DNA of 63,227 nucleotides from Desulfurivibrio sp. (GTDB lineage: Bacteria; Desulfobacterota; Desulfobulbia; Desulfobulbales; SURF-16), in the NCBI GenBank assembly GCA_003605035.1, contig QZKJ01000099.1, forward strand, positions 1 to 63,227, given 5' to 3'. The number at the start of each line of letters is the position of its first letter. Position 1 is the stretch's first letter. A model generated the notes under the pieces. That model was given only the letters and a program-made list of their open reading frames with translations. It was not told where the DNA came from and ran no database searches. Position numbers and translations under genes: made by a program. Of this stretch, positions 19,858 through 30,649 are shown in pieces.

Positions 19858-21558
19858 ATGAAAATTACAGGCGCACAGGCGTTGTTGAAATGCCTGGAAG
19901 AACAGAAGGTGGATACGATCTTCGGTTTTCCCGGAGGCGCGGTCATCGATTTGTACGATGAAATACTGGCATCAGACAAGCTTACCCATGTGCTGGTCCG
20001 CCATGAGCAGGCGGCGGTGCATGCTGCGGACGCCTATGCGCGCGTGACCGGTGATGTGGGCGTGGCCCTGGTCACCTCCGGACCCGGCGCCACCAACACG
20101 GTTACCGGCATCGCCTCGGCCTACATGGATTCCATTCCCATCGTGGTTTTTACCGGCCAGGTGCCCACCGGCCTCATCGGCAATGACGCCTTTCAGGAGG
20201 TGGATATTGTCGGCATCACCCGGCCGTGCACCAAGCATAATTATCTGGTCAAGAATGTCAACGACCTGGTGCCCACCATCAGGGAGGCCTTCTACATCGC
20301 CAGGTCTGGTCGGCCGGGGCCGGTTTTGATCGACCTGCCCAAGGATGTCATGGCCTCCAGGATTGTTTTCCCGGAGCCGCAGCAGGTCAAGATGCGGACC
20401 TACCGGCCGACCTATGAGCCGCACCCCGGCCAGATTGAAAAGGCCTGCCGGGCCATTCTCAAGGCCAGAAAACCGGTTATCTATGCCGGCGGCGGCGTCA
20501 TCCTCTCCAATGCCAATGAGGAGCTGACCCAACTGGCCAGAAACGCCGATATCCCCGTCACCATGACCCTGATGGGCCTCGGCGGCTTCCCCGGCACCGA
20601 TCCGCTCTCCATGGGCATGCTCGGCATGCATGGCACCTATTACGCCAACATGGCGGTGGCCAACTGCGATCTGCTCATTGCCGTGGGCGCCCGTTTTGAT
20701 GACCGGGTCACCGGCCGGGTTGACGCCTTTGCGCCCCATGCCAAGATCATCCATATTGATATCGACCCGACCTCCATCAGCAAGAACGTCAAGGTGCATA
20801 TCCCCATTGTGGCGGACTGCAAGCATGCCCTGACCGCCATGAATACCTGGTTTGCCCGCAGCGAGGAGTTCACTGCCGCCGCCGAGAAGGAAAATCACCT
20901 GGCCTGGCTCAAGCAGATCGCTGAGTGGCGGGCCGCGCACCCCCTGGGTTATCTGGAAGAGCCCGGCGTGATCAAGCCCCAGTTTGTCGTGCAGAAACTG
21001 CATGAACTGACCAAGGGCGATGCCATCATCACCACCGAGGTCGGCCAGAACCAGATGTGGGCCGCCCAGTTTTATCATTTCAACCACCCCCGGGCCTTCA
21101 TGACTTCCGGCGGCCTGGGGGTCATGGGCTATGGCTTCCCCGCGGCCATCGGCGCCCAGATGGCGGCCCCTGACCGGATAGTCATCGATATCGCCGGCGA
21201 CGGCAGCATCCAGATGAATATCCAGGAGATGGCCACTGCCATGCAGTATAAACTGCCGGTAAAAATCGCCATCTTAAACAACGGGTACCTCGGCATGGTC
21301 CGCCAGTGGCAGGAGCTGTTCTATGACAAGAAATATTCCGCCACGCCGCTTGATGTGGCGCCGGATTTCGTTGCCCTGGCCAGAGCCTATGGTGCGGTGG
21401 GCCTGCGGGCGACCAAACCCAGCGAGGTTGAGCCGGTCATCAAGGAGGCCCTGGCTACGAAGAATCTGGTGGTGATGGATTTTGTCATCGCCAGGGAAGA
21501 GGGAGTTTATCCGATGGTTCCCGCCGGAAAAGCGACAACTGAAATGCTTCTGGTTTAA
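19858..21558 (+). CDS. ilvB: Acetolactate synthase, large (catalytic) subunit
   Basis: A thiamine-diphosphate enzyme that condenses pyruvate with pyruvate or 2-oxobutyrate, first common step to valine, leucine and isoleucine. 566 residues. The catalytic Glu is in [15 protein letters not shown] (about 48), the FAD/central domain follows, and the TPP motif is [12 protein letters not shown] (about 447-458) ending in [16 protein letters not shown]. Start at 19858 follows CAGGAAA. ilvN comes 34 bp later. In many related bacteria ilvC follows; here it does not. Confidence 0.96.
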   Translation: MKITGAQALLKCLEEQKVDTIFGFPGGAVIDLYDEILASDKLTHVLVRHEQAAVHAADAYARVTGDVGVALVTSGPGATNTVTGIASAYMDSIPIVVFTGQVPTGLIGNDAFQEVDIVGITRPCTKHNYLVKNVNDLVPTIREAFYIARSGRPGPVLIDLPKDVMASRIVFPEPQQVKMRTYRPTYEPHPGQIEKACRAILKARKPVIYAGGGVILSNANEELTQLARNADIPVTMTLMGLGGFPGTDPLSMGMLGMHGTYYANMAVANCDLLIAVGARFDDRVTGRVDAFAPHAKIIHIDIDPTSISKNVKVHIPIVADCKHALTAMNTWFARSEEFTAAAEKENHLAWLKQIAEWRAAHPLGYLEEPGVIKPQFVVQKLHELTKGDAIITTEVGQNQMWAAQFYHFNHPRAFMTSGGLGVMGYGFPAAIGAQMAAPDRIVIDIAGDGSIQMNIQEMATAMQYKLPVKIAILNNGYLGMVRQWQELFYDKKYSATPLDVAPDFVALARAYGAVGLRATKPSEVEPVIKEALATKNLVVMDFVIAREEGVYPMVPAGKATTEMLLV

Positions 21559-21592
21559 GGCCGGAAATAGATAAGAAAAGCAGGGTATCCTT

Positions 21593-22078
21593 ATGAAACA
21601 TACCATATCCGTACTGTTGCAGAATAAACCCGGAGTCCTGTCCCGCGTCACTGGCCTGTTCAGTGGCCGGGGCTTCAACATTGAAAGCCTGTCCGTCGCC
21701 CCGACCCTGGAAACGGATGTCTCCTGTCTGACCCTGGTGACCGCGGGCGACAACAACATCGTCGAACAGATCACCAAGCAGCTGCACAAGCTCATTGATG
21801 TCATCAAGGTCACCGATATCAGCGAGTTTGAATTCGTGGAACGGGAAATGGCGCTGATCAGGGTGAAGGCCGAGCCGTCGACCAGGGCGGAAATCCTGAG
21901 GATCTGCGACATCTTCCGGGGCAGGGTGGTGGATGTCAGCGCCAAAAGCTACGCCCTGGAGGTGACCGGCACCTGCGACAAGGTGCAGGCGATGATCGAT
22001 ATTCTCCGGCCCATCGGCATCCAGGAGATCGTGCGGACCGGCACCATTGCCATGACCCGCGCCAGCAAAAAGTATTAA
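21593..22078 (+). CDS. ilvN: Acetolactate synthase, small (regulatory) subunit
   Basis: 161 residues; binds valine for feedback inhibition and stimulates IlvB. The N-terminal ACT domain (ISVLLQNKPGVLSRVTGLFS, about 4-75) contains the expected GFNIESLSV segment, and a second ferredoxin-like ACT domain follows (ALIRVKAEPSTRAEILRICD, VVDVSAKSYALEVTG). It is translationally close to ilvB and is followed by a strong hairpin at 22131-22164. Confidence 0.96.
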   Translation: MKHTISVLLQNKPGVLSRVTGLFSGRGFNIESLSVAPTLETDVSCLTLVTAGDNNIVEQITKQLHKLIDVIKVTDISEFEFVEREMALIRVKAEPSTRAEILRICDIFRGRVVDVSAKSYALEVTGTCDKVQAMIDILRPIGIQEIVRTGTIAMTRASKKY

Positions 22079-22130
22079 TGCAGAGATTGACCGCCCGTCC
22101 GCTGACGGGCGACGCTATGATCATCACGGC

Positions 22131-22164
22131 AATAAACCGGTATCCCGCAGGATACCGGTTTATT
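22131..22164. terminator. Hairpin after ilvN
   Basis: AATAAACCGGTATCC and GGATACCGGTTTATT form a perfect 15-bp stem with a CGCA loop. No long T-run follows on either strand beyond the TTTATT of the stem, but the symmetry with AAT/ATT ends would suit a bidirectional terminator. It separates ilvBN from psd. Confidence 0.6.
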
Positions 22165-22217
22165 GCGTCTCAGGAGAGAGAGTCCTGTTCACTTTGCGGG
22201 CCAGGCGGGATTGACAG

Positions 22218-22862
22218 ATGAAAGAACAGCATATACCGGTGGCCAGGGAAGGCTATCCCTTTATCGGCTTCACCGCCTTTGTCACCACAGTTCTTGCCGT
22301 GCTGGGCTATGATATCATCGCCTTCTGGGCCATGCTGCTCACCGGCTTTGTCCTCTATTTCTTCAGGGACCCGAGCCGGATCATCCCGGCTGAATCCGAT
22401 GTGCTGGTTGCCCCGGCCGACGGCAAGGTAATCCTGGTGGAAAAGGTTTTTGACGACCGCTTCGTCAATGAGCAGGTGTACAAGGTCAGCATCTTCATGA
22501 ATATCTTCAATGTGCATGTGAACCGGGCGCCTTTTCCAGGCACGGTAACCACCATCACCTACTCCCCCGGCCGCTTTTATTCGGCTGATACTGAACGCGG
22601 CGCCCTGGAAAACGAGTTCTGCGCCGTCACCATGACCACCGATGCCGGCCAGCGCCTGGCCGTGGTCCAGGTGGCCGGACTCATTGCCCGCCGCATTGTC
22701 TGCTGGGCGGAGCATGGGGATGCGCTCAGCCGCGGCCAGCGTTTCGGCTTGATCCGTTTCGGCTCCCGGGTGGACCTCTATCTGCCGCTGAAAACCCAGC
22801 TTGAGATCGCCGTGGGCCAGAAGGTGAAGGGAGGCGAGACGGTGCTGGGCTACCTGTCCTGA
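22218..22862 (+). CDS. psd: Phosphatidylserine decarboxylase proenzyme (short type)
   Basis: It makes phosphatidylethanolamine at the inner membrane. 214 residues, the compact PSD-A form. An N-terminal hydrophobic pair of segments (about 14-50) anchors it. Conserved elements are FFRDPSRIIP, APADGKVI, SIFMNIFNVHVNR and the C-terminal RFGSRVDLYLP, where autocleavage before Ser (about 183) gives the pyruvoyl group. The substrate-making enzyme PssA would normally be encoded next; only a fragment remains (22976-23188). Confidence 0.93.
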   Translation: MKEQHIPVAREGYPFIGFTAFVTTVLAVLGYDIIAFWAMLLTGFVLYFFRDPSRIIPAESDVLVAPADGKVILVEKVFDDRFVNEQVYKVSIFMNIFNVHVNRAPFPGTVTTITYSPGRFYSADTERGALENEFCAVTMTTDAGQRLAVVQVAGLIARRIVCWAEHGDALSRGQRFGLIRFGSRVDLYLPLKTQLEIAVGQKVKGGETVLGYLS

Positions 22863-22975
22863 AATTTTTCTGTGCACTTACAGTGCGTTGTTATAGTATG
22901 GAATCATATTCGCTGCGCAGGCAGGCAGCGGCCGGCCCGGCGCCGGAACAGTACACAGTTTGGAAAGTGATCGAC

Positions 22976-23188
22976 ATGACAGGCAACATGACCATGGACA
23001 GTATGCATGACTATCATCATTGCAGGCAGGTGCGCAGGCCCGGCGCCTCCCCGTTCATGGTGTTTGCGGTGCTGCCCGGCATGGTCGTTGCCGACGAGCC
23101 GCGGGTTGCTCTCATCGGTTTGCCCCTCATCCTATCCGGACCCCTGGCGGGGGTCTACCGGATGTTTGACAGGCAGGCAAAAGGGTAA
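22976..23188 (+). pseudogene. Probable remnant of pssA (C-terminal part)
   Basis: A 70-codon frame whose second half (FMVFAVLPGMVVADEPRVAL then IGLPLILSGPL) resembles the last membrane segments of CDP-diacylglycerol--serine O-phosphatidyltransferase. It occupies exactly the place pssA has in the psd-pssA-leuA order known from Geobacter and relatives. The catalytic CDP-alcohol phosphotransferase motif (DGxxARxxxxxxxxGxxxD) is absent from the 400 bp around it, so the gene is either truncated or this resemblance is fortuitous. A small membrane protein cannot be excluded. Confidence 0.45.
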
Positions 23189-23257
23189 TCGAACAGAATT
23201 TGAGTTGCGTAAGGACATCCGCCTGAAGCGCAGGCGGCTCGAATAGAGGATAACACG

Positions 23258-24808
23258 ATGACACTCGAAAACATAGCGACAGCGAGAGAGAAGGTTTTCA
23301 TCTTTGATACCACCCTGCGGGACGGCGAGCAGTCCCCCGGGGCAAGCATGAACATGCAGGAGAAGTTCCGCCTGGCCCAGCAGCTGGTCAAGCTGCAGGT
23401 TGACGTGATCGAGGCCGGTTTTCCGGTGGCCTCAACAGGCGACTTTGACTGCGTCAAGAATATTGCCGACAATATCAGGGGGGTGCAGGTGGCCGGCCTG
23501 GCGCGGGCCAGCCAGAAGGATATCGACCGGGCCTGGGAGGCCCTGAAAAAAGGGGAGAATCCGCGCATCCACACCTTTCTCGCCACCTCGGACATCCATC
23601 TCAAGCATAAACTGCGCATGAGCCGCGAGCAGATGCTGGAACTGGCGGTGGCCTCGGTGAGGCATGCGGCGAAATACACCGCCAATGTGGAATTTTCCGC
23701 GGAAGACGCCTCGCGCAGCGATCTGGATTTCGTCTGCCGGGTGTTTGAGGCGGTGATTGCCGCCGGCGCCACCACGGTGAACTTTCCCGATACCACCGGC
23801 TATGCCCTGCCGGATGAATTCGGCGCCAAGATCGCCTATCTGATGAAAAATACGGCCAATATCGACAAGGCGGTGGTGAGCGTGCACTGCCATAATGATC
23901 TCGGCCTGGCCGTGGCCAATTCCCTGGCCGCCATCAAGGCCGGGGCCCGCCAGGTGGAGGCGACCATCAACGGCATCGGCGAGCGGGCAGGCAACACGGC
24001 CATGGAGGAGGTGGTCATGGCGCTGCGCACCAGGGCCGACCAGCTCAACGTGCGCACCGATATCGCCACGGAATTCATTCATGCCTCCAGCCGCATGGTC
24101 AGCTCGATCACCGGCATCATGGTGCAGCCCAACAAGGCCATTGTCGGCGCCAATGCCTTTGCCCATGAGTCGGGCATTCATCAGGACGGCATCCTCAAGG
24201 AGAGGACCACCTACGAGATCATGAATCCCTGCGATATCGGGCTCACCTCCGGCAACCTGGTGCTGGGCAAACACTCCGGCCGCCATGCCCTGAAGGAGCG
24301 GGTCAAGTCCCTGGGCTACGACAACCTCACCGATGATGAGCTCAACCGGGTGTTCCACCGTTTCAAGGGGCTGGCTGATGTCAAGAAGGAGATGTTTGAC
24401 GAGGATCTGGAGGCCATTCTGCTGGACGAGATCGTCCGCATTCCGGAGACCTATCAGCTGGTGTCCCTCGGCGCCATGAGCGGCAACAGGACCATGCCCA
24501 CCTCGGCGGTGAAGCTGCTGGTGGAGGGCAGGGAGGTGGAGGCCGCCGGCCTCGGCGTCGGCCCCATTGACAGCGCCTTTCGCACCATTGCCAAGCTCAC
24601 CGGCACCACCAGCAAGCTGCTCTATTTCGCCGTCAGCTCCATCACCGGCGGTACCGATGCCCAGGGCGAGGTGATGGTGCGGGTGGAGGATGAAGGAAAG
24701 ATCGTTATTGGTCAGGGCGCTGATCCGGATATTATCACCGCATCGGCCAAGGCTTACTTGAACGCCCTGAACCGTTTGGTATATTTAAAAAAAGAAAGGA
24801 ATAAGTGA
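23258..24808 (+). CDS. leuA: 2-isopropylmalate synthase
   Basis: First committed step of leucine synthesis: condenses 2-oxoisovalerate with acetyl-CoA. 516 residues, class I bacterial length. The TIM-barrel has [15 protein letters not shown] (about 16-30), [22 protein letters not shown] and the metal site [15 protein letters not shown] (about 210-224). [16 protein letters not shown] follows near 305, and a C-terminal LeuA allosteric domain (about 385-510) is present, so leucine feedback is expected. asd follows 10 bp after the stop. Confidence 0.96.
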   Translation: MTLENIATAREKVFIFDTTLRDGEQSPGASMNMQEKFRLAQQLVKLQVDVIEAGFPVASTGDFDCVKNIADNIRGVQVAGLARASQKDIDRAWEALKKGENPRIHTFLATSDIHLKHKLRMSREQMLELAVASVRHAAKYTANVEFSAEDASRSDLDFVCRVFEAVIAAGATTVNFPDTTGYALPDEFGAKIAYLMKNTANIDKAVVSVHCHNDLGLAVANSLAAIKAGARQVEATINGIGERAGNTAMEEVVMALRTRADQLNVRTDIATEFIHASSRMVSSITGIMVQPNKAIVGANAFAHESGIHQDGILKERTTYEIMNPCDIGLTSGNLVLGKHSGRHALKERVKSLGYDNLTDDELNRVFHRFKGLADVKKEMFDEDLEAILLDEIVRIPETYQLVSLGAMSGNRTMPTSAVKLLVEGREVEAAGLGVGPIDSAFRTIAKLTGTTSKLLYFAVSSITGGTDAQGEVMVRVEDEGKIVIGQGADPDIITASAKAYLNALNRLVYLKKERNK

Positions 24809-24818
24809 AGGTTGAAAA

Positions 24819-25847
<1,029 letters not shown>

Positions 25848-25962
25848 GAAGTTGATAAGCTGTCGAGCTGTTGAGCAAAAAACTCCGCTGCCGGTTTTGC
25901 GCGGCAGCGGACGAAAAGAGGGGGACGCAGGTCCCGGGCGGCAGAAGCCGGACAAGACAGGG

Positions 25963-26553
25963 ATGCGCATTATCGCCGGAACGGCCAGGGGCCGCAGACT
26001 CTATTCGCCCGGCAGCGGCACGCTTGCCATCCGGCCGACCGCGGACCGGGCCAGGGAGGCGCTTTTCAATATCCTGGCCGCCGGGGTGGCCGGGGCCAGG
26101 GTGCTTGATCTTTTTGCCGGCACCGGCGCCCTGGGTCTGGAGGCCCTGAGCCGCGGGGCTGCATCGGCGGTTTTTGTGGACAAAAGCCGGTCAGCCGTCA
26201 GTCTGATCGGCAGAAATATCCAACATTGTGGCTTTTGGGAAAAATCCGTGGTATTGCAGAGGGATTTGACCAGAAGCCTTTCCTTTTTGCAGGCCTATGC
26301 CGCGGCCGGCGGGTTTTCCCTGGTTTTTATCGATCCTCCCTATAAAACCCGGCTGGCGGAACCGATCATCCTGGAACTCGGCAAAGGAGAAATCATCAGT
26401 CCCGGCGGGCTGCTGGTGGCGGAGTCGAGTTCAGGCCTGCAGCTGCCGGCGGAGATCTCCCGCTTTTTGCTGGTTGACCAGCGGGTGTACGGGGAGGCCG
26501 GTTTCTGGTTTTACAGGATAAAGGACATGGAAAGAGAGAGGGACAGCCAGTGA
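25963..26553 (+). CDS. rsmD: 16S rRNA (guanine(966)-N2)-methyltransferase
   Basis: 196 residues from the start MRIIAGTARGRRL, the family's N-terminus; the frame extends upstream to 25852 but that part looks untranslated. SAM-binding motif I is LDLFAGTGALGLEALSRGA (about 47-65) and the catalytic DPPY motif is FIDPPYKTRL (about 120-129). It overlaps coaD by 4 bp, the rsmD-coaD pairing common in bacteria. Confidence 0.95.
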   Translation: MRIIAGTARGRRLYSPGSGTLAIRPTADRAREALFNILAAGVAGARVLDLFAGTGALGLEALSRGAASAVFVDKSRSAVSLIGRNIQHCGFWEKSVVLQRDLTRSLSFLQAYAAAGGFSLVFIDPPYKTRLAEPIILELGKGEIISPGGLLVAESSSGLQLPAEISRFLLVDQRVYGEAGFWFYRIKDMERERDSQ

Positions 26554-27074
26554 GTGAATATCAGCCGTTTGTCGCCCCTGAGGTGACAGAGACCATTGCC
26601 GTCTATCCCGGCACCTTTGATCCGATCACCATGGGCCATCTTGACATCATCCAGCGGGCCCTGCATCTGTTTGACAAGGTTATCATCGCGGTGGCCGAAA
26701 ACGTGGCGAAAAAGACCCTGTTTCCGCTGGAAGAAAGGCTTCAGATGATCCGCGACTGTTTTCCGCCGGATGACCCGCGCATCGATGTGGCGGCCGTGAA
26801 AGGGCTGCTGGTGGACTACGCCTATACCAAGGGCGCCAAGGCCATTGTCCGCGGCCTGCGGGCGGTTTCCGATTTTGACTATGAGTTTCAGCTGGCCCTG
26901 ATGAACCGCCGCATCGAGCGCGAGGTGGAAACCGTCTTTCTGATGACCGGTTTCCGCTGGATCTATATCAGTTCCAGCATCATTAAAGAGGCGGCCCGGC
27001 ATGGCGGGGATGTCAGCGGGCTGGTGCCCGATCATGTCTGCGAGAAGCTGCGCCACTGTTTTCTGGCCAAGTGA
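26550..27074 (+). CDS. coaD: Phosphopantetheine adenylyltransferase
   Basis: Penultimate step of coenzyme A synthesis. GTG start overlapping the rsmD stop (GTGA). 174 residues, slightly longer than usual because of about 14 extra N-terminal residues. Nucleotidyltransferase signature YPGTFDPITMGHLDII with TxGH-like TMGH, then VRGLRAVSDFDYEFQLALMNR (in parts: VRGLRAVSDFDYE) and the ISSSIIKE block. Together with panC and panD the window carries three CoA-pathway enzymes. Confidence 0.95.
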   Translation: MSEYQPFVAPEVTETIAVYPGTFDPITMGHLDIIQRALHLFDKVIIAVAENVAKKTLFPLEERLQMIRDCFPPDDPRIDVAAVKGLLVDYAYTKGAKAIVRGLRAVSDFDYEFQLALMNRRIEREVETVFLMTGFRWIYISSSIIKEAARHGGDVSGLVPDHVCEKLRHCFLAK

Positions 27075-27098
27075 TGCGGTGGTGATACAGGAGCTGTT

Positions 27099-29390
27099 AT
27101 GAAGTCGCGATTTTCCCGCCGGGCCTTTCTGCAGAGTACGGGATTGGGGGCCCTGGCCCTGACCGTCAATGCCGGCCGGCCGGTTTTTGCCCAGGAGCCC
27201 GTGGCGGAAGAAAATAAGCAGTATTCCACCTCGGTGGTGCCCACCGTCTGCGCCATGTGCCGGGCCCGCTGTCCGATGCTGGCCACGGTGATTAACGGCC
27301 GGCTGGCAAAGGTGGAGGGCAACCCGGCCGGCCCGGTGAAGGGCGGCAAGCTGTGCGCCCGGGGCCATGCCGCCGTCAAACTGCTCTATGACCCGGACCG
27401 CCTGAAGTATCCGTTGAAACGGGTGGGGCCGCGCGGCGAGGGCAGCTGGCAGCGCATCAGCTGGCAGGAGGCGCTGGCCGCCATTGCCTATCAGCTCAAA
27501 AAAAATCTGGAGGCCCACGGCCCCGAGAGCCTGGCGCTGCTGGCCGGCGGTCCCTCCTCGTTTTATATCAAAAAGCTCTTTGCGGACAACGGCGTCACCA
27601 ATATCCATGATGCCGCCCTCCGCCATTGTGACGAGATCCGCAACCGGGCCTATACCGCCACCTTCGGCTTTTCTCCGGGCGATCCGCCCCGGCTGGATTA
27701 CAGCGGGGCAAAGTGCATTGTCCTGCTCGGCTGCCACATGGGGGAGAACGTGCAGGTGCCCCAGCTCGTGCCGCTGCTTGCCGCCCTGCAGGCCGGGGCC
27801 CAGCTCATCGTGGCCGATCCCCGTTATTCCAGCATGGCCGCCAAGGCCGCCATCCATCTGCCGGTAAAGCCCGGCACCGACACCGCCCTGCTGCTCGGCT
27901 GGTGCCACCATATCGTCGCAGCCGGTCTCCATGACCAGCAGTGGGTGGCGGAAAACGTCAGCGGTTTTGCCGAACTCAAGCAGCATCTCGAAAAGTATCC
28001 GGTGGAAAAGGTGGCGGAGATCACCGGCATTGCGGCCCAGGACATCATCCGCAGCGCTGAAATGATGGCGTCCCGCGCGCCGGCCGTCATCATTCATCCC
28101 GGCGGCCATCTCAGCTGGTACGGCAACGATGTGCAGCGGGTACGGGCCCAGGCCATTCTCACCGCCCTGCTTGGCGGGGTGGGGCGGCCCGGCGGGCTGC
28201 AGCTGCCGGTCAAGGCGGCGCTGCCCGACGGTGTGCTGGAATTTGCCCGGCCCCAGGCCGGCAATGCCGTCGCCTTTTCCGCCCTGATGGAGCAGCTGAT
28301 TGCCCGCAGGATAAAGGTTGTCGGCTGCTGGGGCCGCAATCCCCTGCAGAATCATGCCTCGATCTATAAGACCATCGCGGCCCTGCAGGCGGCGGAATTT
28401 GTCTTCTGCTGCGACGTGCTGCCCGGCGAGGCCAGCCTTTATGCGGATATTGTCCTGCCCGAGGCGGTCTTTCTGGAGCGGCATGATATTCTTGAGGTCT
28501 GGTCCGACCTGGAAAATCCCCTGGTTGCCTGCCGTTTTCCGGTGGTTGCGCCCGCCTTTGAAACCAGGGAGCCCTACTGGATTGTCAAGAACCTGGCCGA
28601 TCAGCTCGGCGGAAATAATCCCTTTTTTCAGGATAACGGCGCGGCCTTTCTCGACAGCCAGCTGCGCAAGGCGGGCTGGCTGCTGGGAGATCTCCGGGTC
28701 GGCGGCGGCATCAGGCGGGTGGGTGACGAGAAGGTGCTGCCAGAGGTACCGGCGCCGGTTACTGCTGCGCCGGAAGTCTCCCCGGCGACGCCGTCGTTGC
28801 TTCCCGGCGCTGATATGCCAGCGATCTCCCTTGCCGAGGCCCAGCCAGCCACCGGTCCGGCTGCCGGCAGCCAGCCTTCCCTCAAGATAAACTTTCCCAC
28901 GGCCAGCGGCCAGGCGGAGGTCTACTCTTCCGCCTTTGCCGGGCAGGGCTGGGACCCGCTGCCCGGCTATGAACCGACCCCTGAGCCGCCCGCCGGTTTC
29001 GTGCGGCTGCTCTATGGCCGCAGTCCGGTACACACCCAAAGCAGCACCATGAACAACCCCTGGCTCAACCATGAGATCCCTGAAAACGAGGTCTGGGTGC
29101 ACCCCAGCCATGCCGCGGCTGCGCGCATCAGCGACGGCGAGCGGGTTTTCCTGGAAAACCAGGACGGCATCCGTTCCTTTAAAGCGGTCAAGGTCAAGGT
29201 GACCCCGGGCATCCGGCCGGACTGCAGCTATCTGGTCCATGGCTACGGCTGCCGCTCCCTGCTGCTGCAGCAGGCTTTTGACCGGGGCGTCTCGGATACC
29301 TCGCTGATGACCAGGAGCAGCAAGGACCCGGTCAGCGGCGTGCGGGGCATGCGGGTCAATTTCATCCGTCTGGTCAAGGCGAGGGCTTAG
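27099..29390 (+). CDS. Tat-exported molybdopterin oxidoreductase (PhsA/PsrA-like)
   Basis: 763 residues. A twin-arginine signal (SRRAFLQSTGLGALAL, cleavage after VFA near residue 29) sends it to the periplasm. The N-terminal [4Fe-4S] motif is CAMCRARC...KLCARGHA (about 51-92). The likely Mo-ligating Cys is in LRHCDEIRNRAY (about 178), and GGHLSWYGNDVQR (about 336) is the block typical of thiosulfate, polysulfide and arsenate reductases. The C-terminal molydop-binding domain (about 625-755) is complete. A Pro/Ala-rich insertion at about 548-600 is unusual. Next come a Rieske protein and a cytochrome b instead of the usual ferredoxin-like and NrfD subunits. The substrate is not determinable from sequence. 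Confidence 0.85.
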   Translation: MKSRFSRRAFLQSTGLGALALTVNAGRPVFAQEPVAEENKQYSTSVVPTVCAMCRARCPMLATVINGRLAKVEGNPAGPVKGGKLCARGHAAVKLLYDPDRLKYPLKRVGPRGEGSWQRISWQEALAAIAYQLKKNLEAHGPESLALLAGGPSSFYIKKLFADNGVTNIHDAALRHCDEIRNRAYTATFGFSPGDPPRLDYSGAKCIVLLGCHMGENVQVPQLVPLLAALQAGAQLIVADPRYSSMAAKAAIHLPVKPGTDTALLLGWCHHIVAAGLHDQQWVAENVSGFAELKQHLEKYPVEKVAEITGIAAQDIIRSAEMMASRAPAVIIHPGGHLSWYGNDVQRVRAQAILTALLGGVGRPGGLQLPVKAALPDGVLEFARPQAGNAVAFSALMEQLIARRIKVVGCWGRNPLQNHASIYKTIAALQAAEFVFCCDVLPGEASLYADIVLPEAVFLERHDILEVWSDLENPLVACRFPVVAPAFETREPYWIVKNLADQLGGNNPFFQDNGAAFLDSQLRKAGWLLGDLRVGGGIRRVGDEKVLPEVPAPVTAAPEVSPATPSLLPGADMPAISLAEAQPATGPAAGSQPSLKINFPTASGQAEVYSSAFAGQGWDPLPGYEPTPEPPAGFVRLLYGRSPVHTQSSTMNNPWLNHEIPENEVWVHPSHAAAARISDGERVFLENQDGIRSFKAVKVKVTPGIRPDCSYLVHGYGCRSLLLQQAFDRGVSDTSLMTRSSKDPVSGVRGMRVNFIRLVKARA

Positions 29391-29411
29391 GCCATGGCGG
29401 AGGAGCGGAGA

Positions 29412-29804
29412 ATGTTTCTGCAAAACAGCTGGGTCTGGGTCCGGCTGGCCGCGGTGGCCGCCCTCTGTTACCCGCTCCTGCGTTTCGTCAAGTTCAAGGT
29501 GCCCAAGAAACCCCAGCTGGTCAAGGTGGAGAAGCTGATGAAGGTGGGTGATGTCCACCTTGATCAGGAATTTGTCCTTTTCCGTGACGAATCCGGCATC
29601 TGGGCGGTTTCCCGCATCTGCACCCACCTCGGCTGCCGGCTGAATTTCAGCGAGCAGGAACATCTGCTCATCTGTCCGTGTCATCAGAGCAGGTTTACCA
29701 CCAGAGGCGTAAGAATTTCCGGGCCGGCGGAAAGGAATCTGCCGCAATTTGCCGTGGAAAAGATGAGCGGTGAAAATGCCAAGGGGTATATTGTCTCCCT
29801 GTGA
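29412..29804 (+). CDS. Rieske [2Fe-2S] protein
   Basis: About 130 residues with one N-terminal membrane anchor (WVWVRLAAVAALCYPLLRF) and the Rieske cluster motifs CTHLGC and CPCHQS, which supply two Cys and two His ligands; the usual CPCHGS glycine is Gln here. The start at 29412 has GGAGGAG with good spacing; an ATG at 29394 would add six residues. The gene follows the molybdoenzyme by a few bases and overlaps the cytochrome b gene, so the three proteins probably form one complex. Confidence 0.9.
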   Translation: MFLQNSWVWVRLAAVAALCYPLLRFVKFKVPKKPQLVKVEKLMKVGDVHLDQEFVLFRDESGIWAVSRICTHLGCRLNFSEQEHLLICPCHQSRFTTRGVRISGPAERNLPQFAVEKMSGENAKGYIVSL

Positions 29805-30649
29805 TGATCTGGCTGACTATGAAACGGATACTGCTGGAAACAAAATGGGGGGCGATGAGCCTGGTGGCTCTCTACGTCTCGATCCTGTCCGGCGTGGTCC
29901 TGGCCCTGCAGTATGATGAGGCGCACCCCTTCTACTCCGCCGCTTCCCTTGATCTGCTCATTCCCTTCGGCAGTTTCTGGCGCTCCCTGCATTTTTACTC
30001 AAGTCAGGTTTTTTTCCTGCTCTCCATGGTCCATCTGGCCGCCATTCTCGATGGCCGGGGCAACCGTCTTTCCCCGGGCCGATGGGTCTGGCTCATTGCC
30101 AGCGTGCCGCTTGCCCTGCTGCTGCTGTTCACCGGCTATGTGCTGCGCGGCGACGCCACCGGCGAGTCCGCCGGGCTGATTGCCGAAAATATCTGCCTCT
30201 CCATCCCGCTTTTTGGCGGCATGCTCAATTCCCTGCTGTTTGCCGTGACCGAGGAGGGGATGAAACGGGTGTATGCCAACCATATCATCGGCCTGGGCGT
30301 TCTGTGGGTCATTTTCACCTGGGATCATCTGCGCCGCTACCGGGTGGGCCTCAGCGAACACAGCTGGTTTCTCCTGGGGATTTTCGTCTTTTCCCTTCTT
30401 TTCCAGGCGCCCATGGAACCCATTCAGATGGGGGTCTTTCACATTGCCGGTCCCTGGTTTTTTCTCGGGCTGCAGGAACTGCTCCGCTACATGCAGCCCT
30501 TTGTGGCCGGGGTCATGGTGCCGCTGGTGTTCATGATTTCGCTGGCCCTGCTGCAGACCAGCCATGGCTGGGGGAAAAGCGCCAGGCTGTTTGCCGGCTC
30601 CTGGCTGCTGCTTTATACCGGCATCACCCTGGTTGCCCTGGGCAGATGA
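29804..30649 (+). CDS. Cytochrome b (cytochrome bc/b6-type, N-terminal-like plus extra helices)
   Basis: About 281 residues, with roughly seven hydrophobic segments. Two His pairs with 13-residue spacing, HFYSSQVFFLLSMVH (about 66-80) and HIIGLGVLWVIFTWDH (about 160-175), are the four axial ligands of two b haems. Start overlaps the Rieske stop (TGATG). No c-type cytochrome gene follows. With the Rieske protein it should make a quinol-oxidising or quinone-reducing module that exchanges electrons with the upstream molybdoenzyme. Confidence 0.88.
   Translation: MIWLTMKRILLETKWGAMSLVALYVSILSGVVLALQYDEAHPFYSAASLDLLIPFGSFWRSLHFYSSQVFFLLSMVHLAAILDGRGNRLSPGRWVWLIASVPLALLLLFTGYVLRGDATGESAGLIAENICLSIPLFGGMLNSLLFAVTEEGMKRVYANHIIGLGVLWVIFTWDHLRRYRVGLSEHSWFLLGIFVFSLLFQAPMEPIQMGVFHIAGPWFFLGLQELLRYMQPFVAGVMVPLVFMISLALLQTSHGWGKSARLFAGSWLLLYTGITLVALGR

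Noticed and set aside
26511-29747. Open frame of 1078 codons on the minus strand
   Set aside because: It lies antisense to coaD and the molybdoenzyme, both with clear motifs. Its composition (Gly, His, Pro, Arg) is typical of antisense frames in GC-rich genes.
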